Program-made: the position numbers and the translations under genes
The notes under the pieces: generated by a model
Databases searched by the model: none
Seen by the model: the letters and a program-made list of their open reading frames with translations, nothing else
Told to the model about the DNA's origin: nothing
In this document: positions 11,319 through 19,208 of the stretch, piece by piece
How positions within the stretch are numbered: position 1 is the stretch's first letter
How the letters are laid out: each line of letters starts with the position of its first letter
Assembly (NCBI RefSeq): GCF_028993575.1
Contig: NZ_CP118615.1
Location: 6,229,001-6,293,000, forward strand
Reading direction: 5' to 3'
From: Micromonospora cathayae
GTDB lineage: Bacteria > Actinomycetota > Actinomycetes > Mycobacteriales > Micromonosporaceae
DNA: 64,000 bases

Positions 11319-11388
11319 ACGCTAGCCCTTGCGGAAAGGTTCTGCAATACCTTGCAAACGAAGTCGAAATGTTGCGGCTACCTTGCAA
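11319..11388 (-). promoter_or_regulatory. Amylopullulanase promoter with CTTGC-type repeats (MalR-like operator)
   Basis: Read on the minus strand, TTGCAG (11342-11347) and TAGCGT (11319-11324) are 17 bases apart and make a plausible -35/-10 pair 35 bases upstream of the start. Around it, on the plus strand, are CTTGCGG at 11328, CTTGCAA at 11351, GTTGCGG at 11371 and CTTGCAA at 11382. Directly repeated CTTGC motifs are known at maltose/starch promoters of Streptomyces controlled by the LacI-family regulator MalR. Regulation by MalR here is inference. Confidence 0.6.
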
Positions 11389-11440
11389 CGCGTCGGGTGC
11401 GCTCGCCCACCGTGGCCGTCCGGCCCGGACAGGTTCCCCG

Positions 11441-11494
11441 CCACCGCCACCGCCACCGCCACCGCCGCGGCGGTGGCGGTGGCGGTGGCGGTGG
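11441..11494. terminator. 27-bp perfect palindrome built from CCGCCA/TGGCGG repeats
   Basis: The arms 11441-11467 and 11468-11494 are perfectly complementary with no loop at the centre CCGCGG. Each arm is about 4.5 copies of a 6-base unit. It lies 20 bases past the end of the leftward ABC operon and upstream of the amylopullulanase promoter, a position that fits transcription termination. Confidence 0.7.
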
Positions 11495-11514
11495 TTGCGG
11501 TGGGTGGGTGGAGG

Positions 11515-11748
11515 TCAGCGCTCCGGGTGGCGGCGCTTGAAGTCCTCGTACGTCTCGTTGGCCAGCTCCAGTTCGCGGACGTGCGCCGCCAGCTCGGCCT
11601 GGCGTACCTGTGCCTCGGATCGGGCCCGGGTCAGCGCCAGCTCGTGCCGGCGGTCCCGGTACCGGGACCAGCCGCGCACCCCGTACCAGGCGATCCAGCC
11701 ACCGCTGGCCGCCAGACCGGTCACCACGAAGGCGAGGAGGAACTCCAT
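11515..11748 (-). CDS. Small membrane protein with a charged coiled-coil tail
   Basis: 77 residues. There is one transmembrane segment at about residues 3-26, then a strongly charged helix rich in Arg, Glu and Ala that could form a coiled coil. The ATG at 11748 lies 11 bases past the ABC permease stop, so it is the last gene of the exporter operon. No family was recognised. Its position suggests an accessory subunit of the transporter or simply a co-transcribed membrane protein. Confidence 0.6.
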   Translation of the reverse strand: MEFLLAFVVTGLAASGGWIAWYGVRGWSRYRDRRHELALTRARSEAQVRQAELAAHVRELELANETYEDFKRRHPER

Positions 11749-11759
11749 CCCGACACCCC

Positions 11760-12602
11760 TCAGTTCACGTCGCGTCGGACCGCGAGCCACGTGCCGAGCC
11801 CGAACATGAGCAGCACGTACCCCAGCAGAACGGTAGCCGGTAGCCAGGCGCTGGACGACTCCATCACGCCCGGGGTGCCGCCCTCGAACTGGCTCCGCGC
11901 GCCCAGCGCCCCGGCCAGCGACCCCGAACTGGGGGCCAGCAGCACCTTCTGGAGCAGTTCGAGGGGCTTGAGCACCAGGGCGAGGCCGTTGACCGCGTTC
12001 TCCAGCACCAGCGTCCAGACCAGGCCGACCGCGATGGCGGTGGCGGTGTTGCGGAACGCGATGGCCAGGAAGTATCCGACGCTGGCGTGCGCGGTGCAGA
12101 TCAGCCAGGCCGCGCCGACCGCGCCGGCCAGCTTGCCCACGGACGGCCAGTCGAGGCCCCGCCCCTCCACGGTGGCGAGGATCGCGGTGACCACGGCCAG
12201 CGCGGTGAAGGTGAGCAGCACCAGCAGCAGGGTGATCCCGCACAGGGCGATCGCGTGCCCGAGCATCACCTGGGCCCGGCGCGGGCGCTGGGTGAAGATC
12301 AGGTTGAGCGTGCCCCAGCGGAACTCGTTGCCGACCACCAGCGCCCCGAGGATCACCACGATGGCCCCGCCGAAGAGCGGGAACAGCGCGATCCCGGTGG
12401 ACACTAGCTGGGCCGGTAGCACGTTGGCCAGCAGCGACTCGGCGGCCTCGGCCTGCTCCGGGTCGCCGGAGAGGGCCAGGTGCACGATGTACGGGATGCC
12501 GATGCCGAAGGCGACGGCGAGGATCGTCCAGGTCGTGGTGACGGTCCACACCCCGGGCCGCTTCCGGTCGGCGAACCAGGCGGCGCGTACCGATGCGATC
12601 AC
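11760..12602 (-). CDS. ABC-2 type transporter permease
   Basis: A 280-residue integral membrane protein with about six hydrophobic segments, including PYIVHLALSG, FPLFGGAIVVILGALVVG and AWLPATVLLGYVLLMFGLG. The motif NEFRWGTLN after the second segment is typical of ABC-2 permeases. The start is GTG at 12602, overlapping the TGA of the ATPase gene (GTGA), so the two are translationally coupled. It probably dimerises and pairs with the ATPase as an exporter. Transport or self-protection for the divergent RiPP operon is a possibility, since that operon carries no exporter of its own. Confidence 0.88.
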   Translation of the reverse strand: MIASVRAAWFADRKRPGVWTVTTTWTILAVAFGIGIPYIVHLALSGDPEQAEAAESLLANVLPAQLVSTGIALFPLFGGAIVVILGALVVGNEFRWGTLNLIFTQRPRRAQVMLGHAIALCGITLLLVLLTFTALAVVTAILATVEGRGLDWPSVGKLAGAVGAAWLICTAHASVGYFLAIAFRNTATAIAVGLVWTLVLENAVNGLALVLKPLELLQKVLLAPSSGSLAGALGARSQFEGGTPGVMESSSAWLPATVLLGYVLLMFGLGTWLAVRRDVN

Positions 12603-13552
12603 TTGTCGCCCTCCCCCGGGCTCGTCGGGTCCGTCCCACCGGCACGCTCGGCCCCGGTCAGTTCGAGGAACGCGTCCTCCAGGGTGTGCCGTACCGGGCG
12701 CAGTTCCCGCACGTCGACGCCCGCCTCGACGAGCCGGCGGTTGAGTTCGGCGGCCAGCGCCGGGTCGACGGTGACCCGGATGGTGCCCTCGTCGGTGTCG
12801 ACGTGGCTGACCGCGTCGTGGTCGCGTAGGCAGGCCACCGCCTTGTCGACCGGGTCGGCGACGATGACCAGCAGCCCGCTGCCGAGACGGGCGCGCAGCT
12901 CGTCGGGGGTGCCGTCGGCGACGAGCCGGCCGCCGTTGATGACCGCGATCCGGTCGCAGACCTGCTCGACCTCGCCGAGCACGTGACTGGAGAGCAGGAC
13001 GGTGTGCCCACGCCGGCCGAGTGACCGCAGCAGTTCCCGCATCTCCGACACCCCGGCCGGGTCCAGCCCGTTGGTGGGCTCGTCGAGGATCAGCAGGTGC
13101 GGCTCCTTGAGCAGCGCCGTCGCGACTCCCAGCCGCTGCTTCATGCCCAGCGAGTACTCCCGGAACCGGGAGCGGGCCCGTCCGGCGAGGTCCACCTCGG
13201 CGAGGACGCGTTCCGCCGCGCTCTCCGGCACGCCGGCGTACCGGGCGGCCAGCCGCAGATTGTCCAGACCGGACAGGTGGGGGTAGAAGGTGGGCGACTC
13301 GATCAGCGCGCCGACCTGGGCCAACTGTTCCGGGGTGCCCGGTGGTTGGCCGAGGACGCGTATCCGGCCGCTGGTGGGTCGGACCAGGCCGACGAGCATC
13401 CGCATGGTGGTGGTCTTGCCCGCGCCGTTCGGGCCGAGAAAGCCGAGAACCTCCCCCTCGGGCACCCGAAGGTCCAGGTCAGCGACCGCTGTGATGCCCC
13501 GGGGGTACCGCTTGGTCACCCCGTCCATCTCGATGGCGAAACGGTCACCCAT
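12599..13552 (-). CDS. ABC transporter ATP-binding protein
   Basis: A 317-residue DrrA/CcmA-type ATPase. Walker A is GPNGAGKTT, the signature is YSLGMKQR, and Walker B is LLILDEPTNGLDP followed by the switch His in LLSSHVLGE. The C-terminal 90 residues form the usual domain of antibiotic-exporter ATPases. The start MGDRFAIEMDG at 13552 was chosen because homology begins there. No clear ribosome site is visible, so the message may be leaderless or start slightly differently. It is the first gene of the leftward operon and divergent from the RiPP operon. Confidence 0.9.
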   Translation of the reverse strand: MGDRFAIEMDGVTKRYPRGITAVADLDLRVPEGEVLGFLGPNGAGKTTTMRMLVGLVRPTSGRIRVLGQPPGTPEQLAQVGALIESPTFYPHLSGLDNLRLAARYAGVPESAAERVLAEVDLAGRARSRFREYSLGMKQRLGVATALLKEPHLLILDEPTNGLDPAGVSEMRELLRSLGRRGHTVLLSSHVLGEVEQVCDRIAVINGGRLVADGTPDELRARLGSGLLVIVADPVDKAVACLRDHDAVSHVDTDEGTIRVTVDPALAAELNRRLVEAGVDVRELRPVRHTLEDAFLELTGAERAGGTDPTSPGEGDK

Positions 13553-14011
13553 CAGCGCGACGCCACAATGACCGAACGTGCTCGACCACACCCGTCGGCA
13601 ACATTTCTTCCCACGTTCATCCCGACCCACCTCGGATATCGTGTTAATATATTCGAGATCGTTGTCACAACAATATTAATCGCCGCAGACATCGATCCCA
13701 GCCGGCGGTCCGGCGAATCCGGACAGATCGTCCACATTCCGATCGGACGAGGACCCATCCCCCCGTAACCCTGGGCAAGTGGCCTCTGACCTGCGGAGAG
13801 CCTGGTGCCGCCCACAGGCTAGCCGAGCTCGATCATCTTCGGAAGGCCACCCGGAAAGATGCCGACCGGAATCTACTCCACCGCAGGTCAGCACGCATAA
13901 GCTCGCTACACGTCGATAGGTTTATGAAACAGTTTGTTGACCGCAGTGATCGTCTTGTGCACCATGGTGGGCACTTTCGAACCGGCAATGGTCGATGGCA
14001 TAGGAGCCCAG
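13553..14011. other. 459-base divergent intergenic region
   Basis: It contains the AT-rich palindrome at 13641-13680. Nearer the F-protein gene is TTGACC (13936-13941), a possible -35 without a convincing -10. Short open frames in both directions lack ribosome sites and typical codon bias, so none is annotated. Confidence 0.4.
13641..13680. promoter_or_regulatory. AT-rich operator-like palindrome between the ABC exporter and RiPP operons
   Basis: Within very GC-rich DNA this 40-base stretch is mostly A and T. It holds the perfect palindrome GTTGTCACAAC (13661-13671), extended by matching AT/AT flanks, and an outer inverted pair TTAATAT (13644-13650) and ATATTAA (13673-13679). The location upstream of both divergent units suggests regulator binding or a promoter. 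No cluster-linked regulator gene is visible. Confidence 0.5.
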
Positions 14012-16210
14012 ATGAGCCTGCTACCGGACGGTGCCCAGACCCTCGAAATTCGTCCGAAGCTCCGGCACGACGTGGTGTTCCTGGACGCTCCGGCCGGCGC
14101 CTACCTGCGCGGACCGGACACCGCATTCCTCCTCAAGGGACGGACCGCCTTCCGCTGGCTGACCTCGCTGAGCCCGTACCTCACCGGCGAACACAGCCTG
14201 GCGCAGCTCTGCGCCGGCCTGGACGAGGGCCAGCGCCGGACCGTGGTCAGCCTGGTGCAGGCCCTGGTGGGCCGGGGCTTCGCCAAGGACGCCCGGGGCG
14301 GCACCGAACTGCCCGAGCCGCTGGCCCGGCGCTTCGCCCCGCAGATCGAGTTCGTCGACCACTTCGCCGACGACGCCACCGGCCGCTTCCAGCGCTTCCA
14401 CACCACCCGGGTGGTCCTCGGTGGAGCCGGTGAGACCCTGCTCGCCGCCGCGACCGGCCTGCTGCGTAACGGCTGCGGGACGCTGGACGTGCACCCCGAC
14501 GACGACCCGGAGACCTACCGTCGGGCGCTGGCCGCCGAGGCGGACGACCTGCGCGCCGAGGGCGTGCCGGTCGAGGTGCGGGTGCACGACGGCCCGCTCG
14601 ACCCGTCCGGCGCGGACGCGGTGGTGTACTGCACCGACGGCAACGGCCTGGCCCGCCTGCACCAACTGGCCCGCGACTGCCACGCCGACGGTCCGCTGCT
14701 GGTCCCGGTGTACACCGACGGCGACCGGGCGGTGCTCGGCCCCACCGTCGCCGCCGGTCAGACCCCCTGCTGGCTGTGCGCCCAGCTCCGGCTCACCGCG
14801 TCCGCCGAACCCGGCGTCGCCGCCGAGTTCTGGCGACGGCTCGCCGTCGGCCCGGAGCCCGGCCCGGCCATGCCGCTGCCCGAGGTCACCGCCCGGATGC
14901 TCGGCAACGCCGCCGCCTTCGAACTGTTCCGGATCCGCACCGGGGCCCTCGCCCCGGATACCGGCACGTCGGTGCTGCTGCTCGACCAGTCCACCCTGGA
15001 ATCGTCCCGGGAGAAGGTGCTGCCGCACCCGGCGTGCCCGGTCTGCCGGGACGTCGAGGTGCCCGCGTCCGCCGCCGACGCCACCGACGACGAGGAGACC
15101 TACCAGCGGGCCGAGGTGCTGGTCGCCGAGCACGCCGGGGTCTTCACCCGGTTCGTTGACGACCCGCTGGAGCAGTCCCCGCTGAAGACCGCCCGGCTGC
15201 GGGTGCCCGGCCGGCACGGCCCCCGCGAGCTGACCACGTTCGACGTGCACACGGTGATGAACGCCCGGCTGGCCGCGTACCAGGTCGCGGTCCGCGACCA
15301 CGTCGGCCGGTACGCCACACCGGCCGGCGCGGTCACCGGCACCGCCGCCGAGCTGCTCGCCGCCGGGCACCGGCCGGTGCCGTGGACCGAGCTGCACGGC
15401 TACGCCGGCACCGTCCCGTACGCCACCGACCGGCCCACCAGCTGGGTCCCGGCGACGGTCCTCGGCGGTACGGCGGCACCGGACGCGGAACCGGCGGCGG
15501 ACGCGGAACCGGCGGCGGACGCGGCAACCGTCCTGGTGCCGACGGCGCTGGTCCTGCCGGTGTCCGGGGCGAACGCCGACGGTGTCGCCGAACGCACCCC
15601 CGCCGGAGCCGCCGTCGGCGCCACCCTGGACGCGGTGGTCGACCGGGGCCTGGCCGACGCGCTGGCGTACCGGGCCCTGACCGGGGCGCTGCGCGGCCGG
15701 GCCGGGCTGACCGTCGTCGCCGAGGAGGACCTGGTCGCCGACGAGGACACCGCGCTGGTGGTGAAGGCGGCCCACCGGTTCGGCCGGCAGCTCACCCTGT
15801 ACACGCTGGACGGGGCCGCCCCGGCGCACGCCGTCCTCGCGGTCGCCGACGCCCCCGACGGCGGGGAGCGGCCGTGGACCGTCGCCGCCGGCTTCGACCC
15901 GGTCGCCACCCGGCTCGCCGCCGCCCGGGACCTGGTCGGCCTGGTCCAGGTCCGGCACTTCGAGGGTGTGGCCGCCGACCCGGGCGACCCGCTGCTGACC
16001 GACCTGGACCCGGCGACCCTGACCGCCGCCGCGACGACCGCCACCCCCGGGGACGTACCGACCGCCACCGACCGGACGGCGGTGCTCGCCGCCCTCGCCG
16101 AGCGCGGCGTGGACGCGCTGCTGGTCGAGACCACCACCCGGGACGTCCGGGCCAGCGGGGCGTTCCGCAGCGGCGTGGTGCTGCTGCGGGAACGCCACGC
16201 GGCCGAGTAG
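14012..16210 (+). CDS. TOMM leader-peptide-binding F protein (Ocin-ThiF-like)
   Basis: A 732-residue protein that should recruit precursor leaders to the YcaO enzyme. The N-terminal ~95 residues look like a RiPP recognition element (PqqD-like winged helix). A ThiF/E1-like domain follows, with GGAGETLLAAATG at about 137-149, but no adenylation active site is evident. Two Cys pairs, CWLC (253-256) and CPVC (342-345), are the expected zinc tetrathiolate of the family. The start at 14012 was chosen for the AGGAG five bases upstream; a Met eight codons earlier has no ribosome site. There is an Ala/Glu/Pro/Asp tandem linker at about 488-505. It is the first gene of the RiPP operon, 54 bases before the first precursor. 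Confidence 0.88.
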   Translation: MSLLPDGAQTLEIRPKLRHDVVFLDAPAGAYLRGPDTAFLLKGRTAFRWLTSLSPYLTGEHSLAQLCAGLDEGQRRTVVSLVQALVGRGFAKDARGGTELPEPLARRFAPQIEFVDHFADDATGRFQRFHTTRVVLGGAGETLLAAATGLLRNGCGTLDVHPDDDPETYRRALAAEADDLRAEGVPVEVRVHDGPLDPSGADAVVYCTDGNGLARLHQLARDCHADGPLLVPVYTDGDRAVLGPTVAAGQTPCWLCAQLRLTASAEPGVAAEFWRRLAVGPEPGPAMPLPEVTARMLGNAAAFELFRIRTGALAPDTGTSVLLLDQSTLESSREKVLPHPACPVCRDVEVPASAADATDDEETYQRAEVLVAEHAGVFTRFVDDPLEQSPLKTARLRVPGRHGPRELTTFDVHTVMNARLAAYQVAVRDHVGRYATPAGAVTGTAAELLAAGHRPVPWTELHGYAGTVPYATDRPTSWVPATVLGGTAAPDAEPAADAEPAADAATVLVPTALVLPVSGANADGVAERTPAGAAVGATLDAVVDRGLADALAYRALTGALRGRAGLTVVAEEDLVADEDTALVVKAAHRFGRQLTLYTLDGAAPAHAVLAVADAPDGGERPWTVAAGFDPVATRLAAARDLVGLVQVRHFEGVAADPGDPLLTDLDPATLTAAATTATPGDVPTATDRTAVLAALAERGVDALLVETTTRDVRASGAFRSGVVLLRERHAAE

Positions 16211-16264
16211 AGCCACCACATCAGTGGTCCCCACGAGGCACGCATTCCGGAAGGAGGTGAACAC

Positions 16265-16450
16265 ATGCCGATCACGCTGAACAACGAGCTCCGCGAGCTG
16301 GAGACCGAGACCTTCGAAATCGAGGAGATCGACGGCGGCGCGGAGGACGTGCTGGCCGCGACCAGCTCGTCCTGCTCCTGCTCCAGCTGCTGCTCCTGCT
16401 CCACCTCGAGCTGCTGCAGCACCAGCACCAGCACGTCGAGCTGCGGCTGA
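16265..16450 (+). CDS. RiPP precursor peptide 1 (Ser/Thr/Cys-only core)
   Basis: A 61-residue precursor. The leader (about residues 1-32) is acidic and carries ELRELETETFEIEEID, shared with the other two precursors and probably bound by the F protein. Residues 33-60 are an unbroken run of 28 residues that are all Ser (15), Cys (8) or Thr (5), ending in a single Gly. These are the substrates of both azole formation and LanB dehydration. A near-consensus AAGGAGGTG ribosome site stands just upstream. The leader resembles what NCBI calls thiazolylpeptide-type bacteriocin precursors. The mature product is unknown. The core is almost identical to that of precursor 3. Confidence 0.92.
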   Translation: MPITLNNELRELETETFEIEEIDGGAEDVLAATSSSCSCSSCCSCSTSSCCSTSTSTSSCG

Positions 16451-16518
16451 CGGTGACGGGGTCGACCCCACGCTGACGTACCCAGTCCACCCCGGGTCTC
16501 CGTAACCGCACCATCCGC

Positions 16519-16541
16519 CGCCGGTCGGTTTCCGACCGGCG
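16519..16541 (+). terminator. Hairpin after precursor 1
   Basis: The 10-bp perfect stem CGCCGGTCGG (16519-16528) pairs with 16532-16541 around a TTT loop. A smaller palindrome GGGGTCGACCCC lies at 16458-16469, just after the stop codon. These may attenuate read-through or protect the precursor message. Confidence 0.55.
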
Positions 16542-16633
16542 AGCAGCCCCGCGTGCCTCCGCCGGAACCACGGTGGTGGTGCGGACCCGACCCGGCCCAC
16601 GACTGGCACCTGCCGCGGCTCAAGGAGAGGCCC

Positions 16634-16852
16634 ATGGCACCACAGCACCCCGCGTCCGTCGCGCTTCCGGAGGCCGTCCGCAGCGAGCTGCGGAACCTCC
16701 AGACCGAGACGTTCGAGGTCGAGGACATCGCGGACCTGTCCGCCGATGTCATGGACATCTGCAGCAGCAGCACGAGCACATCGAGCTGTTCGAGCTGCAG
16801 CACGTCCAGTTGTTGCAGCTGCACCTCGTCGAGTTGCAGCAGCACGAGCTGA
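16634..16852 (+). CDS. RiPP precursor peptide 2 (Ser/Thr/Cys-only core)
   Basis: A 72-residue precursor with a longer N-terminus than the other two. The start ATG at 16634 follows AAGGAGAGG at 16622-16630; a longer open frame upstream was rejected. The conserved leader block is ELRNLQTETFEVEDIAD. The core at residues 43-72 is 30 consecutive residues of only Ser (18), Cys (7) or Thr (5), reaching the C-terminus. The order of Cys and Thr differs from precursors 1 and 3, so it should give a different product from the same enzymes. The probable cleavage site is near the Met-Asp-Ile before the first Cys, by inference only. Confidence 0.9.
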   Translation: MAPQHPASVALPEAVRSELRNLQTETFEVEDIADLSADVMDICSSSTSTSSCSSCSTSSCCSCTSSSCSSTS

Positions 16853-16854
16853 AC

Positions 16855-16890
16855 CACGGCACCGCCGGACGCGCACCCGGCGGTGCCGTG
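16855..16890 (+). terminator. 14-bp perfect hairpin after precursor 2
   Basis: The arms CACGGCACCGCCGG (16855-16868) and 16877-16890 are perfectly complementary with an 8-base loop. It begins 3 bases past the stop codon of precursor 2 and ends 14 bases before the ribosome site of precursor 3. Confidence 0.6.
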
Positions 16891-16919
16891 CATCGAGACC
16901 CCGAGAGGAGGTGTGAACA

Positions 16920-17105
16920 ATGCCGGAACTGACCGAGGAACTCCGTGCCCTCGAGACGGAGACGTTCGAGATCGAGGACGTCGACGCCGTCGACGAGATG
17001 GTCATGGCCTGGTCCAGCTCGAGCTGCTCCTGCTCCAGCTGCTGCTCCTGCTCCACGTCGAGCTGCTGCAGCACCAGCACCAGCACCGGTTGTGGCGGGG
17101 GCTGA
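16920..17105 (+). CDS. RiPP precursor peptide 3 (Ser/Thr/Cys-only core)
   Basis: A 61-residue precursor. The leader has ELRALETETFEIEDVDAVD. Residues 32-56 are 25 consecutive Ser/Thr/Cys residues, then Gly-Cys and three Gly. The Ser/Cys pattern matches precursor 1 almost residue for residue up to the last few positions, and the DNA of the two cores is nearly identical, indicating a recent duplication or gene conversion. The ribosome site is AGAGGAGGTG, 7 bases upstream. It shares the modifying enzymes encoded directly downstream. Confidence 0.92.
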   Translation: MPELTEELRALETETFEIEDVDAVDEMVMAWSSSSCSCSSCCSCSTSSCCSTSTSTGCGGG

Positions 17106-17120
17106 TCCCCGCGCCGCACT

Positions 17121-17148
17121 GTCCCCGCCGGCGTCCGCGCCGGCGGGG
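17121..17148 (+). terminator. 12-bp perfect hairpin between precursor 3 and the YcaO gene
   Basis: TCCCCGCCGGCG (17121-17132) pairs perfectly with 17137-17148 across the tetraloop TCCG. It stands between the last precursor and the first modifying-enzyme gene and could act as an attenuator that keeps precursor transcripts more abundant than enzyme transcripts. Confidence 0.65.
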
Positions 17149-17210
17149 ATCCCACCCCCCGACCCACCGATCCGCGCACCACGGCACCGACCGCCAGACA
17201 GGTGAGGCCC

Positions 17211-19199
17211 ATGATCGTCGACGTCCGGACCACCTCCACCGGGTGGGACACCAGCCTCAAGCAGCTCGGGGAGGCGTTCCACGAGCGGGCGCAGCGCCGC
17301 AGCGGCGCGGTGTCGCCGCTGGACGGGGTCACCGTCCGCCTCGCCGCGCTCGGCCTCACCGACGCCAACCGGGACACCGGCACGCCGCCGGCCGGCGGTG
17401 TCGTCCCGGTCTGGCTGTACGGCGCGACCGCGCTGGTCGGCCCCCGCTGGCCCGGCCCGGCCACCGACGCCGACGCCGCTGACGACACCGACGGCGGTGC
17501 CCCGGTCGGCCGTACCGGGCCGTGCCCGCTCTGCGTGCAGCGACGCTGGCAGGCCATCCGGCTGCGCGAGGAACGGCACGCCCTGGAACACGGCGCGAAG
17601 GTGAGCGTCCCCGGCCCGCTGCCGCACCTCACCCCGTTCGCCGTCGAGGCGATCTGGCAGCTCCTCACGCACGCCGCCGCGCCGCCCGCCACCCGCCCCG
17701 GCCTCGGCCGGCTGCACCAGCTCCGGATGGACACCCTGGAGACCACCACGGTGGAGGTGCTGGCCGACTCGGAGTGCCCGGCCTGCGCCACCGTCCGCCC
17801 GGACACCGCCGAGGGCGCGGTGATCGCGCTGGCCCCCCGCCCCAAGCCGGGCCCGACCACCTACCGGCTGCGCCCCGCCGACGAGCTGGACCTGCCGGTC
17901 GTCGCGCTGGCGAACCCGGTCGCCGGGGCGCTCGGCGGCAACGCGCTGCGCGCGTACAACGCGAACTCGACCGCGCCGGTGTCCGGCTACTTCCGGGTCC
18001 GCAGCCGCTACGACCTGCACGAGATGTGGTGGAGCGGGCACGCCAACAGCTACGGCACCAGCGAGACGTACGCCCTGCTGGAAGGGCTGGAACGGTACGC
18101 CGGGCAGTTCCCCCGGGCCAAGCGGACCGAGGTGTACGACAGCTACGCCAACCTCGCCCCGGACGCGATGGACCCGGCCGGTCTCGGCTACGACCCGGCC
18201 TTCTACCCCGGTCACGGGCTCTACTACGCCCCGTACTCGCCGACCGAGCCGATGCACTGGGTGTGGGGGTACTCGCTGCGCGACCGGCAGCCCCGGCTGG
18301 TCCCCGAGCAGCTGGTGTACTACCTGGACCGGCGGGAGAAGCAGCGCAAGTTCGTCCAGGAGTGCTCCAACGGCTGCGCCAGCGGCAGCTCCCCGGAGGA
18401 GGCGCTGCTGCACGGCATGCTCGAACTCGTCGAACGGGACGCCTTCCTGCTGGCCTGGTACGGCTCGTCCCGGCTGGCCGAGATCGACCCGGCCACCTGC
18501 CGGGACGAGAAGGTGCACTTCATGCTCGACCGGGTCGAACTGCTCGGGTACGACATCCGGCTCTTCGACACCCGCGCCGACCTGCCGGTACCGGTGGTGA
18601 CGGCGGTGGCGGTCAAGCGCGGCGACGGCCTCGGCCAGCTCTGCTTCGCCGCCGGGGCCAGCCTCGACCCGGACGACGCGGTCCGGGCGGCGGTCTGCGA
18701 GACCGCCTCCTACGTGCCCGGCTTCGACGAGCGGGTGGAGGCGAGCCTGCCGGCGCTGAAGGAGATGACCCGCGACTACACGAAGGTCACCGAGCTGAGC
18801 CACCACGCGCTGCTGTACGGCCTGCCGGAGATGACGCGGCACGCGCAGTTCCTCTTCGACGACCCGCCGAAGCGGTCGATGGACGAGCTGTACGGCGACT
18901 GGTTGGCCGCCCGCCCCGACAACGACGACCTGACCGCCGACACCGGGTACCTGGCCGGGCTGATCGCCGGACTCGGCGGTGACGTGCTCGCCGTCGACCA
19001 GACCTGCCCCGAGCAGGAGATCGCCGGGGTGCACACGATGGCCCTGGTGGCCCCGGCGCTGCTGCCGATCGACTTCGGCTGGCAACGCCAGCGGGTGCTG
19101 CACAGCGACCGGCTGGCCCGGCACCTGGCCCGGGGCCGGCAGGGTCCCGACCAGCTCGGCGCGACCGCCCGCAACCCCCACCCGCACCCCTTCCCCTAG
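17211..19199 (+). CDS. TOMM cyclodehydratase, YcaO (D protein)
   Basis: A 662-residue ATP-dependent enzyme that cyclises Cys, Ser and Thr of the precursor to azolines by backbone amide activation. The N-terminal part has the Cys pairs CPLC (105-108) and CPAC (189-192), matching a fused C-type zinc-binding segment. The YcaO domain starts at about residue 225 and has the nucleotide/Mg motifs SETYALLEGLERY (284-296) and SPEEALLHGMLELVERD (394-410). The C-terminus ends in PHPHPFP, the Pro-rich end that in characterised YcaO proteins contributes to the active site. The start ATG at 17211 has AGGTGAGG directly upstream; GTG at 17202 is an alternative. It works with the F protein at 14012. Confidence 0.95.
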   Translation: MIVDVRTTSTGWDTSLKQLGEAFHERAQRRSGAVSPLDGVTVRLAALGLTDANRDTGTPPAGGVVPVWLYGATALVGPRWPGPATDADAADDTDGGAPVGRTGPCPLCVQRRWQAIRLREERHALEHGAKVSVPGPLPHLTPFAVEAIWQLLTHAAAPPATRPGLGRLHQLRMDTLETTTVEVLADSECPACATVRPDTAEGAVIALAPRPKPGPTTYRLRPADELDLPVVALANPVAGALGGNALRAYNANSTAPVSGYFRVRSRYDLHEMWWSGHANSYGTSETYALLEGLERYAGQFPRAKRTEVYDSYANLAPDAMDPAGLGYDPAFYPGHGLYYAPYSPTEPMHWVWGYSLRDRQPRLVPEQLVYYLDRREKQRKFVQECSNGCASGSSPEEALLHGMLELVERDAFLLAWYGSSRLAEIDPATCRDEKVHFMLDRVELLGYDIRLFDTRADLPVPVVTAVAVKRGDGLGQLCFAAGASLDPDDAVRAAVCETASYVPGFDERVEASLPALKEMTRDYTKVTELSHHALLYGLPEMTRHAQFLFDDPPKRSMDELYGDWLAARPDNDDLTADTGYLAGLIAGLGGDVLAVDQTCPEQEIAGVHTMALVAPALLPIDFGWQRQRVLHSDRLARHLARGRQGPDQLGATARNPHPHPFP

Positions 19200-19208
19200 G
19201 AGCACGTC

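Noticed and set aside
13568..13768. Short rightward frame of about 66 codons in the intergenic region before the RiPP operon
   Set aside because: It crosses the AT-rich palindrome, has no ribosome site and does not show the codon bias of the region. It is unlikely to be a fourth precursor because it has neither leader motif nor Ser/Thr/Cys core.
13936..13965. TTGACC as the RiPP operon -35 box
   Set aside because: No acceptable -10 lies 16-19 bases downstream, so no promoter is annotated there.
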